Of a stretch of DNA of 64,000 bases, positions 10,388 to 21,859 are shown in pieces. Position numbers and translations under genes: made by a program. The notes under the pieces were generated by a model. That model was not told the DNA's origin, made no database searches, and saw nothing but the letters and a program-made list of their open reading frames with translations. The DNA is from Mycobacterium stomatepiae (GTDB lineage: Bacteria; Actinomycetota; Actinomycetes; Mycobacteriales; Mycobacteriaceae). Within the stretch, counting starts at the first letter, position 1; each line of letters opens with the position of its first letter. Where the stretch lies: NCBI RefSeq assembly GCF_010731715.1, contig NZ_AP022587.1:2852001-2916000 (forward strand), given 5' to 3'.

Positions 10388-11743
10388 ATGTCCGATCCGG
10401 GGCTTCGCCGGGTGTGCGTGCATGCCGGCAACGCTGTCATCGACTTGGCGCTGCCGTCCGGGCTGCCCGTGGCCACCCTGCTCCCGCCGATTGTCGACGC
10501 CCTCAAAGCCGACGGTGTCAGCGATTCGATCGCGACGCGGTATCAGCTGTCGGTGCTCGGCTCGGCCGCGTTGGACTCATCCGCGACGCTGGCTCAGTGC
10601 GGTGTCCGGGATGGCGATGTTCTCGTACTGAATCGGTCCGCGACACCGCCACCCGCAGTTCGATACGACGACGTGGCGGAGGCCGTGTCGCAGATGCTCA
10701 CGGGCCAGGCCTGGAGTCCGTCCCGCAACGCCCGAGCGGCGCGGCTTACCGCTGCGTTGGGAGCCGGTTGCCTGACCGGCATCGGTTGTCTTGCGCTGGT
10801 CCGAAACACCTTCGCCTCCAACGTGTTCGTTGGCACCACCGCGGGAGTCACGGCACTGATCGCATTCGCGGCTCTGTTGTTGGCAGCTCTCACCAATCGC
10901 GGATACCGGGACGCGATGGCCGGCGTCACGCTGAGCCTGGTCGCCACGGCATTCGCCACGGTTGCCGGCTTTCTCGCCGTGCCCGGCGCGCCGGGTCTGC
11001 CCAATATGCTGCTGGCCGCTGCCGTGGCGTCGGTCACCGCCGCGCTGGCAATGCGTGTATCCGATTGCGGTGCGCGCACATTGACCGCGGTGTCGTGCTT
11101 CGCGATGATCGTCGCTGTCGCGGCATTCGCGGGTGTGGTCACCGGCGTCCAGTTACCGGCGATCGGTGCGGCGGTGGTGCTGGTCTCGCTGGGGCTGCTC
11201 GGCCTATCGGCACGTGCGGCGATCATGCTGGCCGGGTTGTCACCCGAGCCAGCACATCCGGCCCCCGACGATTTGGCCGCCCGCGCTATCCGCGCCGATG
11301 CCTGGTTGATCAGTCTGCTGGCGGCGTTTTCGGCTTCGGCAGCCACCGGCGCCATCGTCACCGTCGCGGGGGGTACGCCGCGGCCCGGCAGCACAGCATT
11401 TGGGGCCGCCACAGGTGCGCTACTGCTCCTGCACGCCGATTCGGTTGATAAGAAAAGGATGTTGCCGGGTGTTATCAGCGCGGTAGCTACGATCGCAACG
11501 ACGTTCGGAGTGGTCTCACTCAGGACCCCAGGGCACGGCGCGTGGATTGCCGCAGCGACGGCACTCTTGGTCGCCGGTGCGTTCTACCTCGGGTTCGTCG
11601 CTCCTGGCAGGTCGCCGTCACCCATCGCGCGAAAGAGCGTCGAGCTGCTGGAGTGTGTGGTCTTGATCGCGATGGTGCCGCTGACCTGTTGGCTGTGGGG
11701 CCTCTACGGCGCCGCCCGAGGTCTGTACCCGACATGGAGTTGA
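10388..11743 (+). CDS. eccD4: ESX-4 membrane channel component EccD4
   Basis: 451 residues from ATG 10388 ([14 protein letters not shown]). ATG 10379 is an alternative start, and AAAGG lies at 10371-10375. The N-terminal ~90 residues form a ubiquitin-like cytoplasmic domain. About eleven hydrophobic membrane segments follow from residue ~115 to the end ([17 protein letters not shown]). EccD builds the core of the inner-membrane type VII pore. It is transcribed divergently from eccC4, and the mycP4 start codon lies inside its last codons (10-base overlap). No disruption is visible. Confidence 0.9.
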   Translation: MSDPGLRRVCVHAGNAVIDLALPSGLPVATLLPPIVDALKADGVSDSIATRYQLSVLGSAALDSSATLAQCGVRDGDVLVLNRSATPPPAVRYDDVAEAVSQMLTGQAWSPSRNARAARLTAALGAGCLTGIGCLALVRNTFASNVFVGTTAGVTALIAFAALLLAALTNRGYRDAMAGVTLSLVATAFATVAGFLAVPGAPGLPNMLLAAAVASVTAALAMRVSDCGARTLTAVSCFAMIVAVAAFAGVVTGVQLPAIGAAVVLVSLGLLGLSARAAIMLAGLSPEPAHPAPDDLAARAIRADAWLISLLAAFSASAATGAIVTVAGGTPRPGSTAFGAATGALLLLHADSVDKKRMLPGVISAVATIATTFGVVSLRTPGHGAWIAAATALLVAGAFYLGFVAPGRSPSPIARKSVELLECVVLIAMVPLTCWLWGLYGAARGLYPTWS

Positions 11744-13065
11744 GTACCTCGCTGATCGCGCGGCTAGTGGCGGTATCGGCCCTGGCGGCTTTGACGAGCG
11801 TGGGAATACCATCAGCACAGGCGGTTTCGCCGCCGGAGATTGACGACCGGTTGCTGCCGAAGCCGGCGCTTCCGGCGCCGTCGAGACCTACCGTACAACG
11901 GGAGGTCTGCACGATGGTGACCGGGAACCCTGCGCCGGGGCGAAATCAGCTCGCCGAACTCGATTTACCGCGCGTCTGGCGACTCACCCGTGGTGCGGGC
12001 CAGCGGGTCGCGGTGATCGACACCGGCGTTTCGCGACACCGCCGGCTACCCGACGTGGTGCCCGGCGGCGACTATGTGTTCACCGGCGACGGCACTGGGG
12101 ACTGTGATGCGCACGGCACGCTGGTCGCCGGAATCATCGCCGCTGCAGCCGATTCCAGCGCCGATGGTTTCAGCGGTGTGGCGCCCGACGTGACGTTGAT
12201 CAGCATCCGGCAGTCCAGCGCGAAATTCGCACCCGCGAGCGACCCGTCGAACTCGGGCATCGGCGATGTGGACACCATGGCGAAAGCGGTCCGCACTGCC
12301 GCCGACCTGGGCGCGTCGGTGATCAACATCTCGTCGGTGGCGTGCGTTGCGGTCACGTCGGCGCTCGACGACCGGGCACTGGCGGCCGCGCTGGCCTACG
12401 CGGTTGACGTCAAGAACGCCGTCGTGGTGGCCGCGGCCGGAAACACCGGTGGCGGCGGACAGTGCCCGCCGCAGCGCCCGGATGCGAGTTGGCAGACCAT
12501 TTCGGTCGTGGTCAGTCCGGCCTGGTACGACGACTACGTGCTGACCGTCGGTTCGGTGGACGACGCCGGGGCACCGTCGGCGTTCACGCTGGCCGGACCC
12601 TGGGTCGACGTCGCCGCAACCGGGGAGTCGGTGACGTCGTTGAGCTCCGCACCATTGTCCGGAACCAGTTATGCCGCACCGGTTGTCAGCGGACTCGCCG
12701 CCCTGATCCGGGCCCGGTTCCCGGCACTGACGGCGCGGCAGGTGATGCAGCGCATCGAGTCGACCGCGCATCATCCACCAACGGGTTGGAATCCGTTGGT
12801 CGGCAACGGGACCGTCGACGTCCTTGCCGCGGTGAGCACCGATTCGGGCGCCCCCGCCGATATCGCCCAGCCGCCTCCGGCGCGAGCACCGATCGGCACA
12901 CCGGCGCCTATGCCTACCAATTCTCATGCGCGCGATACCGCGTTGCGCGGCGCGGCCGGCTGCCTCATCGCTGTGGTGTGCGCGCTGATCATCGGCGCAG
13001 CCAAACGACGGCTACGACCGTCCCGCGATGATGTCGCGGGCGATCGACGCGTTCGCCCGGCTTAG
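11734..13065 (+). CDS. mycP4: ESX-4 mycosin (subtilisin-like membrane protease)
   Basis: 443 residues. Signal-like N-terminus (LVAVSALAALTSVGIPSAQA), then a subtilase domain with the catalytic triad: Asp96 (AVIDTG), His127 (DAHGT) and Ser312 (SGTSYAAP). The oxyanion Asn is in AAAGNTG (about 237). A Pro-rich linker leads to a C-terminal membrane helix (CLIAVVCALIIGAA) and a basic tail, which is the mycosin layout. Mycosins stabilise and proof the ESX membrane complex on the outer face of the membrane. The start overlaps eccD4 by ten bases. The 3' end overlaps convergent eccB4 by 54 bases. Confidence 0.9.
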   Translation: MELSTSLIARLVAVSALAALTSVGIPSAQAVSPPEIDDRLLPKPALPAPSRPTVQREVCTMVTGNPAPGRNQLAELDLPRVWRLTRGAGQRVAVIDTGVSRHRRLPDVVPGGDYVFTGDGTGDCDAHGTLVAGIIAAAADSSADGFSGVAPDVTLISIRQSSAKFAPASDPSNSGIGDVDTMAKAVRTAADLGASVINISSVACVAVTSALDDRALAAALAYAVDVKNAVVVAAAGNTGGGGQCPPQRPDASWQTISVVVSPAWYDDYVLTVGSVDDAGAPSAFTLAGPWVDVAATGESVTSLSSAPLSGTSYAAPVVSGLAALIRARFPALTARQVMQRIESTAHHPPTGWNPLVGNGTVDVLAAVSTDSGAPADIAQPPPARAPIGTPAPMPTNSHARDTALRGAAGCLIAVVCALIIGAAKRRLRPSRDDVAGDRRVRPA

Positions 13066-14394
13066 TTCCGGCCCGGATGGCAACACCGCGAGGATCGGCC
13101 ACGGCACGGGAACGGTATCGGTCGGCAGCCCAAGGTCATGGGCGGCGTCGTCGTCGTGAACCGCGAAGCGCACCCCGGTATCGGTGACGAGATAGCGGCT
13201 GCCGGAACCGTTGCCCCGCACGTAGGCGTTCCGGCCGGGTGGCAGGTAGACGGCGTCAAGCGCCGGACCGCGTCCGTCGGCCTGTGACAGGGCCACCGGA
13301 GCCTGACCGACCGGGAGTGGCGGGCCGTCTGCGGTCAGCAGCGCGGCATCGGGATGGCCGGTCCCCGCCGAGCTCACACACACGGTGGTGGCACCGCTCG
13401 CCAAGCCGGGCCCGGGTGCGCGTTCGGGGAACGTCCCCACCGGGAGCGCGTCGACGATCTGGGCGCCGCGGATCACGTCGGGTGCCACCGCGATGATGTT
13501 GGCGGTGCCCCGGGAGTCGCCGAAACGCAACAGGTCCGCGGCAACCTGACCGACGCGTTGGACCCCGGTGCTCAGGACGGCGTAGTACTCGTCGCCGTCG
13601 CCGCGGGTGATGCGCAGCACACTGCCGACCGCAAAGCCGGGAAGTCCTGCCGCCTTGCCGCCCGCACCCCGGATGCGGGGCGCCGTGATCGGCGGAGCCT
13701 CCGCGACCGCGTTCAGCAGTGCCTGCGAGACGACAACCGGCGCCTGACCTTCTAGCCGCAGTGCACGCACGACGGCGGTGTCCGCAAGATCCACCACGGC
13801 CCGCTCGCCGTTGTAGAGCAGGTACGCCGGCGGTCCCGGACCCGGTGCGACCAGGAGCGCCTGATCACGGGTCAGACGATGGACCGATGGTCCCCCGGTC
13901 GGCCCCACGACCACCGTTGTGGCGGTGTCACCGTTCGTATCGCAGATCGTCCAGATCGCGTCGTCGCCGGACAGCGGCGGGCCGAGGAGCTGCGGTGCGC
14001 CCGGAATACCCAGCAAGGGACCACGTTTGGTGCGACGCAATTGCGACTCGGCCACCGGCTGCGGATTGGCGTCGGTCGCCGCGACCAGCCGCGCCGACGC
14101 CAGGTTCAGCACCGGGTGCCAGGTATCGCCGACTCGCACGTACAGCGCTCCGGTCTCCTTGCCCATCACGATCTGCGCGCGATCCAGCCGTGCCTGGGGG
14201 GCCAGCATCCCGATAAAAGCGCATCCGGCGAGGGCGATGGCCGCCATTACGCAGCCGACGGTCAAGGGCATCGTGCGGGCTCGGAGCGGTTCGTCGGACG
14301 CCCCGGTATCGCCGCTCAGCAGTGCGCGCTCGATGCGGCGTAGCAGGAATCGGTAACCGCTGACGTGCGCCCAGGTCGCGGGTTGGTGGGGCAC
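13012..14394 (-). CDS. eccB4: ESX-4 membrane complex component EccB4
   Basis: 460 residues from GTG 14394 (VPHQPATWAHVSGYRFLLRRIE). This start has GGGAGG five bases upstream and matches the family's conserved beginning. After the VSGYRFLLRRIERALL segment comes a single membrane helix (about residues 42-63, MPLTVGCVMAAIALAGCAFIGML). A large periplasmic repeat domain follows, with GRESGALYVRV-type and LLRFGDS motifs, ending in PSGPELSRANASIARD. EccB anchors the ESX complex on the periplasmic side. It is convergent with mycP4. No eccE gene is present in the locus, as recalled for slow growers. Confidence 0.9.
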   Translation of the reverse strand: MPHQPATWAHVSGYRFLLRRIERALLSGDTGASDEPLRARTMPLTVGCVMAAIALAGCAFIGMLAPQARLDRAQIVMGKETGALYVRVGDTWHPVLNLASARLVAATDANPQPVAESQLRRTKRGPLLGIPGAPQLLGPPLSGDDAIWTICDTNGDTATTVVVGPTGGPSVHRLTRDQALLVAPGPGPPAYLLYNGERAVVDLADTAVVRALRLEGQAPVVVSQALLNAVAEAPPITAPRIRGAGGKAAGLPGFAVGSVLRITRGDGDEYYAVLSTGVQRVGQVAADLLRFGDSRGTANIIAVAPDVIRGAQIVDALPVGTFPERAPGPGLASGATTVCVSSAGTGHPDAALLTADGPPLPVGQAPVALSQADGRGPALDAVYLPPGRNAYVRGNGSGSRYLVTDTGVRFAVHDDDAAHDLGLPTDTVPVPWPILAVLPSGPELSRANASIARDIIAGRS

Positions 14395-14511
14395 TGACCT
14401 CCCAAAGTCTGCGAATCCGCTGGTCACGATAACCGCCCCAAGGCAACCATTTCGCCGGTTATCCACAGCTGGACAGGTTTGGACTGGTCTCAATTTGGGT
14501 AGCATTGGCCG

Positions 14512-15441
14512 GTGATTTCACACCGCATATTTGGCCCTCGGGTGGGCATCGTGCGGTTAGCCGGTCGCTGGCTCGGCCTGGGTGCTGCCGCCCTGGTCAC
14601 GGTCGCGGGCCTGCTCGCCACGCCGAGCGCCCCCGTCGCACGCGCATTCGACTGCCCGGATGTCGAGGTGATCTTTGCCCGCGGCACCAACGAGCCGCCC
14701 GGACTGGGCCGCGTCGGCGATGCCTTCGTCGACTCGCTGCGCCAGCAGACCGGATTGAACATCCTGCCCTACGGCGTGAACTACTCCGCCAGCAAGCTGC
14801 AGCTGCACGGCGGCGACGGCGCCAACGACACCATCGACCGCGTCAAGAAGAGCGTGGAAACCTGCCCGAACACCAAGATCGTGCTGGGCGGCTACTCGCA
14901 GGGCGCGTCGGTGATGGACATCGTGGCCGGTGTCCCGATCGGCGGCATCAGCTGGGGTAGCTCGCTGCCGCCGCAGTACGCCAACAACATCTACGCCGTC
15001 GCCACCTTCGGTGATGTGGCCGACCGCGCCGGCGGGACGCTGCCCAGCCAGAGCGCATTGCTGGGCTCGAAGGCGATCGACCTGTGCAACCCCAACGACC
15101 CGATCTGCCACGCCGGTCCCGGCAATGAGTGGAGCGGGCACACCGAGGGTTACGTCCCCGTCTACACCACCCAGGCGGCGGCGTTCGTCGCGTCCAAGCT
15201 GATGATCGGCACCGGCCAGTCGGTGCCCGGGTACGGGCCCGGCTATGGTCCACAAGCCCCCGGAGTCGGCCCGCAAACCCCCGGCTACGGCCCGCAGACG
15301 CCCGGGCAAGCACCTGGCCCCATCCCGCAGAGCCCGCAGGCGCCCGGCCCGCTGACACCGAGCTACGCCCCGCAGTCGCCCACCCCGCCGTTCCCCGCGT
15401 CGCCCACGCCGCAAACCGACGTGGTTGCCGCGGTCCACTGA
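14512..15441 (+). CDS. cut3: Secreted cutinase-family serine esterase with Pro-rich tail
   Basis: 309 residues from GTG 14512. Signal peptide about 1-45 ([19 protein letters not shown]), then a cutinase fold starting [19 protein letters not shown]. Catalytic residues are Ser129 (GGYSQG), Asp196 (NPNDPIC) and His210 (SGHTEGY), with four conserved Cys for two disulfides. Residues ~238-309 form a Pro/Gly/Gln tail with repeated G-YGPQ-TPG units that has no place in the hydrolase fold and may bind or cross the cell wall. It is the first of three tandem cutinases next to ESX-4, as for Rv3451-Rv3452. The natural substrate is probably a lipid ester, which is inference. Confidence 0.85.
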   Translation: MISHRIFGPRVGIVRLAGRWLGLGAAALVTVAGLLATPSAPVARAFDCPDVEVIFARGTNEPPGLGRVGDAFVDSLRQQTGLNILPYGVNYSASKLQLHGGDGANDTIDRVKKSVETCPNTKIVLGGYSQGASVMDIVAGVPIGGISWGSSLPPQYANNIYAVATFGDVADRAGGTLPSQSALLGSKAIDLCNPNDPICHAGPGNEWSGHTEGYVPVYTTQAAAFVASKLMIGTGQSVPGYGPGYGPQAPGVGPQTPGYGPQTPGQAPGPIPQSPQAPGPLTPSYAPQSPTPPFPASPTPQTDVVAAVH

Positions 15442-15471
15442 CGCACAGTCAATAGTCGGTACCATCGCGGC

Positions 15472-16134
15472 ATGAGCTTTGCCGCGAAAAGGCCACGCGC
15501 GCACCGTTATGCAAGCGTTATGGCCGCCGCATTCCTCGCCGCGACCGCAATGCTGTTAGGGTTCCCGCTGGTCCCGCGCGCCTTAGCTGCGTGCCCGGCA
15601 GTCGAGGTGGTGTTCGCCCGCGGAACCAACGAGCCACCCGGCGTCGGGAAGGTGGGCGGGGCCTTCATCAGCTCCCTGCGCCAGCAGACCCAGCGAAATG
15701 TCGGCGCCTACGGAGTCAACTACCCCGCTAACGACGACTTCCTGGCCGCCACCGACGGCGCCAACGACGCCAGCGCCCACATCCAGCACATGGCCGACAA
15801 CTGCCCCAGCACCAAGCTGGTGCTGGGCGGTTACTCGCAGGGCGCCGCCGTCATCGACATCGTCACCGCCGCACCGCTTCCCGCGCTCGGCTTTCGCGAC
15901 CCGCTGCCGTCCGATGCCGCCGATCACGTCGCCGCGGTCGCCCTGTTCGGGAACCCGTCGGGCCGGGCCGGCAATCTGATGACGGCACTCAGCCCGGATT
16001 TCGGCGGCAAGATCCTCAACCTGTGCAACCCGGGCGACCCGATTTGCTCCGACGGCAGCTCGTGGCAAGCCCACCTCAGCTACGTGCCCGGATTGACGAA
16101 TAAGGCCGCACATTTCGTCGCGGCCAAGATCTAG
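15472..16134 (+). CDS. cut4: Secreted cutinase-family serine esterase
   Basis: 220 residues. Signal peptide about 1-40 (MAAAFLAATAMLLGFPLVPRALAA). The mature protein begins [17 protein letters not shown]. Catalytic Ser122 (GGYSQG), Asp189 (NPGDPIC) and His201 (QAHLSY) are present. It is a compact enzyme without the Pro-rich tail of its upstream neighbour, from which it is separated by 30 bases. It is probably a duplicate of that gene and co-transcribed with it. Expected to act outside the membrane on lipid esters. Confidence 0.85.
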   Translation: MSFAAKRPRAHRYASVMAAAFLAATAMLLGFPLVPRALAACPAVEVVFARGTNEPPGVGKVGGAFISSLRQQTQRNVGAYGVNYPANDDFLAATDGANDASAHIQHMADNCPSTKLVLGGYSQGAAVIDIVTAAPLPALGFRDPLPSDAADHVAAVALFGNPSGRAGNLMTALSPDFGGKILNLCNPGDPICSDGSSWQAHLSYVPGLTNKAAHFVAAKI

Positions 16135-16218
16135 CGACACAAAGATCCGGTCACAACGGGATCGCGGAGTGATCACGGCCGTTCACTAATGCCGGCCGGA
16201 AATGCGTACCATCGGCTC

Positions 16219-16869
16219 ATGGGGGTTAGATCGATCGGCAATGCATTGCTCGCGGCGTTCATGAGCATCGGGTCCGCCGTGGCCTTGGCTCCAATGGCCT
16301 CGGCGGGGCCGCCGTGCCCGGGAGCGGAAGTGGTGTTCGCCCGGGGCCGTGAGGAACCCCCCGGCGCCGGCCTGGTCGGTGATGCGTTCGCCAACTCGCT
16401 GCGGACCAAGACGCAGCTGCCGCTCGGTGTTTACGGGGTCAACTACCCCGCCGACGTCGATCCCGCAAAGGGCGCCAACGACATGAGCAGCCACGTCCAG
16501 TACATGGCCAAGCACTGCCCCAACACCCGCGAGGTGCTCGGTGGCTACTCGCTTGGCGCCGTGTCGGCCGACCTGGTGATCGCGGTGACGCAGCCGTCGT
16601 TCGGGTTCAAGAACCCGCTGCCGCCGGACATCGATCAACACGTCGCCGCGGTCGCGCTGTTCGGCAATGGCACCCAGCGCGTGGTGGGCCCGGTCCCCGG
16701 CTTCAGCCCCGCCTTCGCCGGTAAGACGATCGAGGAGTGCGCACCCGGCGACCCGATCTGCAACGGCAACGGCAACGGCAAGATGGTGTGGGCGTCGCAT
16801 CTGCAGCCCTCCTACATCGACTCCGGACTGGTGGATCAGGCCGCCGCCTTCGCCGCCGGCAAGCTGTAG
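16219..16869 (+). CDS. Third tandem cutinase-family esterase
   Basis: 216 residues from ATG 16219. I chose this start because it gives a normal signal peptide (ALLAAFMSIGSAVALAPMASA) before PPCPGAEVVFARGREEPPG. Catalytic Ser111 lies in GGYSLG rather than GYSQG, with Asp178 (PGDPIC) and His194 (ASHLQP). A short Asn/Gly repeat (NGNGNGK) is inserted between the Asp and His. It is more diverged than the other two copies. I do not recall a third cutinase at this place in H37Rv. Confidence 0.85.
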   Translation: MGVRSIGNALLAAFMSIGSAVALAPMASAGPPCPGAEVVFARGREEPPGAGLVGDAFANSLRTKTQLPLGVYGVNYPADVDPAKGANDMSSHVQYMAKHCPNTREVLGGYSLGAVSADLVIAVTQPSFGFKNPLPPDIDQHVAAVALFGNGTQRVVGPVPGFSPAFAGKTIEECAPGDPICNGNGNGKMVWASHLQPSYIDSGLVDQAAAFAAGKL

Positions 16870-16947
16870 CCGTATTCCATAGCCGCACAGGCAGTTGCCA
16901 GGCGCTTCAAGTGGCGGGCGCCTTCGCGTCACCGGACAATTCAGTAC

Positions 16948-18570
16948 GTGACTTCCACCGCCGATACATCTCCTGCTGCCCGGGAAACGCTCGAAGACTA
17001 CACACTGCGGTTTGCACCGCGCAGCTACCGCAGGTGGTCCACGGCGGTGGTAGGGATCTCCGCGCTCGGCGGCATCGCTTACCTGGCCGACTTCGCGATC
17101 GGCGCCAACCTCGGCATCACCTACGGCACGGCAAATGCGTTGTGCGGCATCGGAATTTTCGCGCTGGTAATCATCGCGACCGGACTGCCGCTGGCCTATT
17201 ACGCGGCGCGTTACAACATCGATCTGGATCTGATCACCCGCGGCAGCGGCTTCGGCTATTACGGCTCCGTGGTGACCAACGTGATCTTTGCGACGTTCAC
17301 GTTCATCTTCTTCGCGCTCGAAGGTTCGATCATGGCCCAAGGCCTCAAACTGGGCTTGGGTATCCCGCTGTGGATCGGCTACGTCTGCTCGACCCTGATC
17401 ATCTTCCCGCTGGTCATCTACGGCATGAAAGTCCTTTCACAGCTGCAACTTTGGACCACGCCGCTCTGGCTGATCCTGATGGTCGCGCCGTTCATCTATT
17501 TGGTCACCAGCCATCCCGAGTCGGTTGGCGAGTTCTTCTCCTACACCGGCCAGCAAGGCCACGGCGGGGTCGACGCCGGCTCGGCGCTGCTGGCAGCGGG
17601 TGTGTGCCTGGCACTGATCGCCCAGATCGCGGAGCAGATCGACTATCTACGGTTCATGCCGCCGAAGACCCCGCAGAACTCGCGCAGCTGGTGGACTTGG
17701 GTGCTGTTGGCGGGTCCCGGTTGGGTGTTGTTCGGCGCGATCAAGCAGATCGTCGGGCTGTTCCTCGCCGTCTATCTGGTCTTCCACTTGGTGGGGTCAC
17801 TGTCGATCGCGAACCAGCCGGTGCACCAATTCGACCAGATCTATGCGAACTTCATGCCGGATTGGCTGGCGCTGACGCTGGCCGTGATCCTGGTGGTGCT
17901 CAGCCAGGTGAAAATCAATGTGACCAACGCGTATTCGGGTTCGCTGGCCTGGACCAACTCGTTCACCCGCGTGACCAAGCACTACCCCGGCCGCGTCGTC
18001 TTCCTTGCCGTCAATCTCACGATCGCGCTGATCCTGATGGAAGCCAACATGTTCGACTTCCTCAACACCATCCTGGGTTTCTACGCCAACTGCGGGATGG
18101 CGTGGGTGGTAGCGGTGGCCTCCGACATCGTCTTCAACAAGTATCTGCTGAAGCTGTCCCCGAAAAAGCCCGAATTCCGCCGCGGCATGTTGTACGCGAT
18201 CAACCCGGTGGGCTTCGGCGCGATGCTGCTGGCCGCCGGGCTGTCGATCGCCGCGTTCTTCGGGGGCCTCGGCGAAACACTGCGGCCCTATTCGCCGTTG
18301 GTGGCGATCGTCGTCGCGCTGGTGATGCCGCCGATCCTGGCGGTCGTGACCCGCGGCAAGTACTACCTGCGGCGCACGCACGACGGCATCGATCTACCGA
18401 TGTACGACGAGCACGGCAATCCGGTTGACGACGAGTTGACCTGCCACGCCTGCAATCACGACTTCGAACGCCCCGACATGCTGGCCTGCGTGGCCCACGC
18501 CGCGCACATTTGTTCGCTGTGCCTGTCCACCGACAAGCGCGCCGAGCACGTGCTGGACGCCCAGCCCTAG
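16948..18570 (+). CDS. NCS1/purine-cytosine permease-like transporter with C-terminal Cys/His-rich domain
   Basis: 540 residues from GTG 16948. About twelve membrane segments fill residues 35-470, including [21 protein letters not shown] and [22 protein letters not shown], as in the nucleobase:cation symporter-1 superfamily. The last ~60 residues are cytoplasmic and contain CHAC, a mid Cys and CSLC (motif C-x2-C ... C-x(6,7)-H-x2-C-x2-C), a likely zinc-binding module not normally found on simple permeases. The substrate is unknown. It converges with truA, overlapping by four bases. Confidence 0.75.
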   Translation: MTSTADTSPAARETLEDYTLRFAPRSYRRWSTAVVGISALGGIAYLADFAIGANLGITYGTANALCGIGIFALVIIATGLPLAYYAARYNIDLDLITRGSGFGYYGSVVTNVIFATFTFIFFALEGSIMAQGLKLGLGIPLWIGYVCSTLIIFPLVIYGMKVLSQLQLWTTPLWLILMVAPFIYLVTSHPESVGEFFSYTGQQGHGGVDAGSALLAAGVCLALIAQIAEQIDYLRFMPPKTPQNSRSWWTWVLLAGPGWVLFGAIKQIVGLFLAVYLVFHLVGSLSIANQPVHQFDQIYANFMPDWLALTLAVILVVLSQVKINVTNAYSGSLAWTNSFTRVTKHYPGRVVFLAVNLTIALILMEANMFDFLNTILGFYANCGMAWVVAVASDIVFNKYLLKLSPKKPEFRRGMLYAINPVGFGAMLLAAGLSIAAFFGGLGETLRPYSPLVAIVVALVMPPILAVVTRGKYYLRRTHDGIDLPMYDEHGNPVDDELTCHACNHDFERPDMLACVAHAAHICSLCLSTDKRAEHVLDAQP

Positions 18571-19427
18571 CGGGTGCGCAGATCCCGGGTGATCAGGATG
18601 CGCGACGCGAGCTCGTCGTCCGGCGGATAGTCCACGCTCACCAGCGTCAGGCCTTGCGCGGGCGCGGCCGCGAAATCGCTGGATCGTGCTGTCGCATCGA
18701 GCAATTCACGACACCAGTCCCGGGTGCGCCGGTGCTCGCCGACGGCCAGCAACGCGCCGACCAGGGAGCGCACCATCTGCCAACAGAACGCGTCGGCACT
18801 GACGTGCGCGGTGATCAGGTCGCCATCGCGCGACCAGTCCAGTCGCTGCAGGTCGCGAATCGTGGTGGCGCCCTGGCGATAACGGCAGAAGGCCGCGAAA
18901 TCGTGCAAGCCCAGCAGATCCTGTGAGGCGTCGCTCATCGCGTCCACGTCCAGGTCGCGCGGCCAGGCGGTGATGTAGCGCGCCTGCTGCGGCTCCACGC
19001 CGTAGGCCGCCGTCGACAGCCGGTACTCGTAGTGGCGCCGCAGCGCCGAGAACCGCGCATCGAAACCCGCTGGGGCACGCATGATTCCGAGCACCCGAAC
19101 ATCGGCTGGCAGAAATCGGCCGAGCCGGCGCAGCAGCGGTAGGAATTCCGGATCGCCGTCACGGGGCGAGCGGGCGTAGGCATTCGGCAGGGCGGCGGCG
19201 GGCACATCGACATGGGCCACCTGTCCGGTGGCGTGTACTCCCGTGTCGGTGCGCCCGGCCGCCCACAGCCGTACCGGCGTGCGGAAAACAGTCGTCAGCG
19301 AATCGTCGATAACGCCGGCGACAGTGCGCTGCCCGGTCTGAGTTGCCCAGCCCGCGAATTCTGTTCCGTCGTAGGCGATATCGAGCCTAAGACGGACGTC
19401 TTCGCTACTTGTCGTCTGCCTCGTCAC
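18567..19427 (-). CDS. truA: tRNA pseudouridine synthase A
   Basis: 286 residues from GTG 19427, which overlaps the rplQ stop by 23 bases. It modifies U38-U40 in the anticodon arm of tRNAs. The catalytic Asp is in [11 protein letters not shown] (about residue 60). Other family motifs are [30 protein letters not shown] and [14 protein letters not shown]. It is the last gene of the alpha ribosomal operon in this orientation, a common actinobacterial arrangement. Confidence 0.93.
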   Translation of the reverse strand: MTRQTTSSEDVRLRLDIAYDGTEFAGWATQTGQRTVAGVIDDSLTTVFRTPVRLWAAGRTDTGVHATGQVAHVDVPAAALPNAYARSPRDGDPEFLPLLRRLGRFLPADVRVLGIMRAPAGFDARFSALRRHYEYRLSTAAYGVEPQQARYITAWPRDLDVDAMSDASQDLLGLHDFAAFCRYRQGATTIRDLQRLDWSRDGDLITAHVSADAFCWQMVRSLVGALLAVGEHRRTRDWCRELLDATARSSDFAAAPAQGLTLVSVDYPPDDELASRILITRDLRTR

Positions 19428-20004
19428 CCTCGTTGGCGGCCTCAGCCTCGGGCTCCGCAGGCGCTTCGGCCTCGGCGGCCGGCTCGGCCGCTTCGGTCGT
19501 CGTCTCCTCCGACGCGGCTTCCTCGGCCACGACCTCTTCGGTCGCCACCTCTTCGGCCTCTTCGGCCGGAGCCGCCGCAGCGGCGGGTGCCTCGGTCTTC
19601 TTCGAAGCCTTCACCCGACGCGCGCGGTCGGCCTCCGACGTGACGGTCTTTTCCTGCACCAGCTCGATCACGGCCATCGGGGCGTTGTCGCCCTTGCGCG
19701 CCTCGACCTTGATGATGCGGGTGTAGCCGCCGTCCCGATCGGCGAAGTGGGGCCCGATCTCCGCGAAAAGGGTGTGCACCACATCCTTGTCTCGGATCTT
19801 CTTCATCACCTCTCGGCGATTGTGCAGCGTGCCATTTTTCGCGTGCGTGATCAGCTTCTCCGCGTACGGCCGCAGCGCACGTGCCTTCGGCTCGGTCGTC
19901 TTGATCCGACCGTGCTCGAACAGCGACGTGGCCAGGTTGGCCAGTAGAGCCTTCTGGTGCGAAGACGACCCGCCGAGGCGAGGGCCCTTGGTGGGCTTGG
20001 GCAT
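19405..20004 (-). CDS. rplQ: 50S ribosomal protein L17
   Basis: 199 residues. The conserved core ([24 protein letters not shown] to about residue 120) is followed by a ~75-residue Ala/Glu-rich acidic tail ([17 protein letters not shown] and similar), typical of mycobacterial L17 but a little longer than the H37Rv protein as I recall it. L17 sits near the peptide exit tunnel. Start ATG 20004. It lies between rpoA and truA on the same strand. Confidence 0.95.
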   Translation of the reverse strand: MPKPTKGPRLGGSSSHQKALLANLATSLFEHGRIKTTEPKARALRPYAEKLITHAKNGTLHNRREVMKKIRDKDVVHTLFAEIGPHFADRDGGYTRIIKVEARKGDNAPMAVIELVQEKTVTSEADRARRVKASKKTEAPAAAAAPAEEAEEVATEEVVAEEAASEETTTEAAEPAAEAEAPAEPEAEAANEGDEADDK

Positions 20005-20121
20005 TGCACTATCTCCTAATTGGGGCCGACCCCCGTATCAGGTAGGGCCGGGACGGACTCTTGTCAGGCGTGTCCGGTTCCTCAGCGGCCGCTACACGGC
20101 CCCATCGTCACCGGACGGCCT

Positions 20122-21195
<1,074 letters not shown>

Positions 21196-21243
21196 CTATT
21201 TGATGCCGCTCAGGTTGCCTGCACCGGTTGGTGCAGCACATCT

Positions 21244-21849
21244 TTACTTCGAGTAGTACTCGACGATCAGCTGCTCGGTGAGTGGCACGTCGATCTGCGC
21301 CCGCTCGGGCAGCTGGTGGATCAGGATGCGCTGACGCTCCCCGACCACCTGCAACCAGCTCGGGATCGGACGGTCGCCCGCCGTCTCCCGCGCGATCTGG
21401 AAAGGCACGGTGTTCAGCGACCCGTCCCGCACGTCGATGATGTCGTACTGCGACACCCGGTAACTGGGGACGTTGACGTGCACGCCGTTGACGCTGAAGT
21501 GCCCGTGGCTGACCAGCTGGCGGGCCATCCGGCGGGTACGCGCCAGCCCGGCGCGGTACACGACGTTGTCCAGCCGGCTCTCGAGGATCTGCAGCAGGTT
21601 CTCACCGGTCTTGCCGGCGTGCCGAGTGGCCTCTTCGTAGTAGCGGCGGAACTGCTTTTCCATCACGCCGTAGGTGAAGCGGGCCTTCTGCTTCTCCTGC
21701 ATCTGCAGCAGGTATTCGCTTTCCTTGATCCGCGCGCGGCCGTGCTGGCCGGGCGGATAGGGACGCTTCTCGAACGCCTGGTCGCCACCGACGAGGTCGG
21801 TGCGCAGCCGGCGCGATTTGCGAGTGATGGGTCCGGTGTAGCGAGCCAT
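21244..21849 (-). CDS. rpsD: 30S ribosomal protein S4
   Basis: 201 residues starting MARYTGPITRKSRRL, the zinc-free S4 form (no N-terminal Cys cluster). It contains the S4 RNA-binding domain (ESRLDNVVYRAGLARTRRMA, VSHGHFSVNGVHVNVPSY) and ends LTEQLIVEYYSK. S4 nucleates 30S assembly. It is separated from rpsK by ten bases in the alpha operon. Confidence 0.96.
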   Translation of the reverse strand: MARYTGPITRKSRRLRTDLVGGDQAFEKRPYPPGQHGRARIKESEYLLQMQEKQKARFTYGVMEKQFRRYYEEATRHAGKTGENLLQILESRLDNVVYRAGLARTRRMARQLVSHGHFSVNGVHVNVPSYRVSQYDIIDVRDGSLNTVPFQIARETAGDRPIPSWLQVVGERQRILIHQLPERAQIDVPLTEQLIVEYYSK

Positions 21850-21859
21850 GATTCTCCTC

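Noticed and set aside
16737..18428. 563-residue plus-strand frame overlapping the permease gene
   Set aside because: It is Arg/Pro/Gly-rich nonsense in the +1 frame of the permease gene, with no ribosome-binding site or motif.
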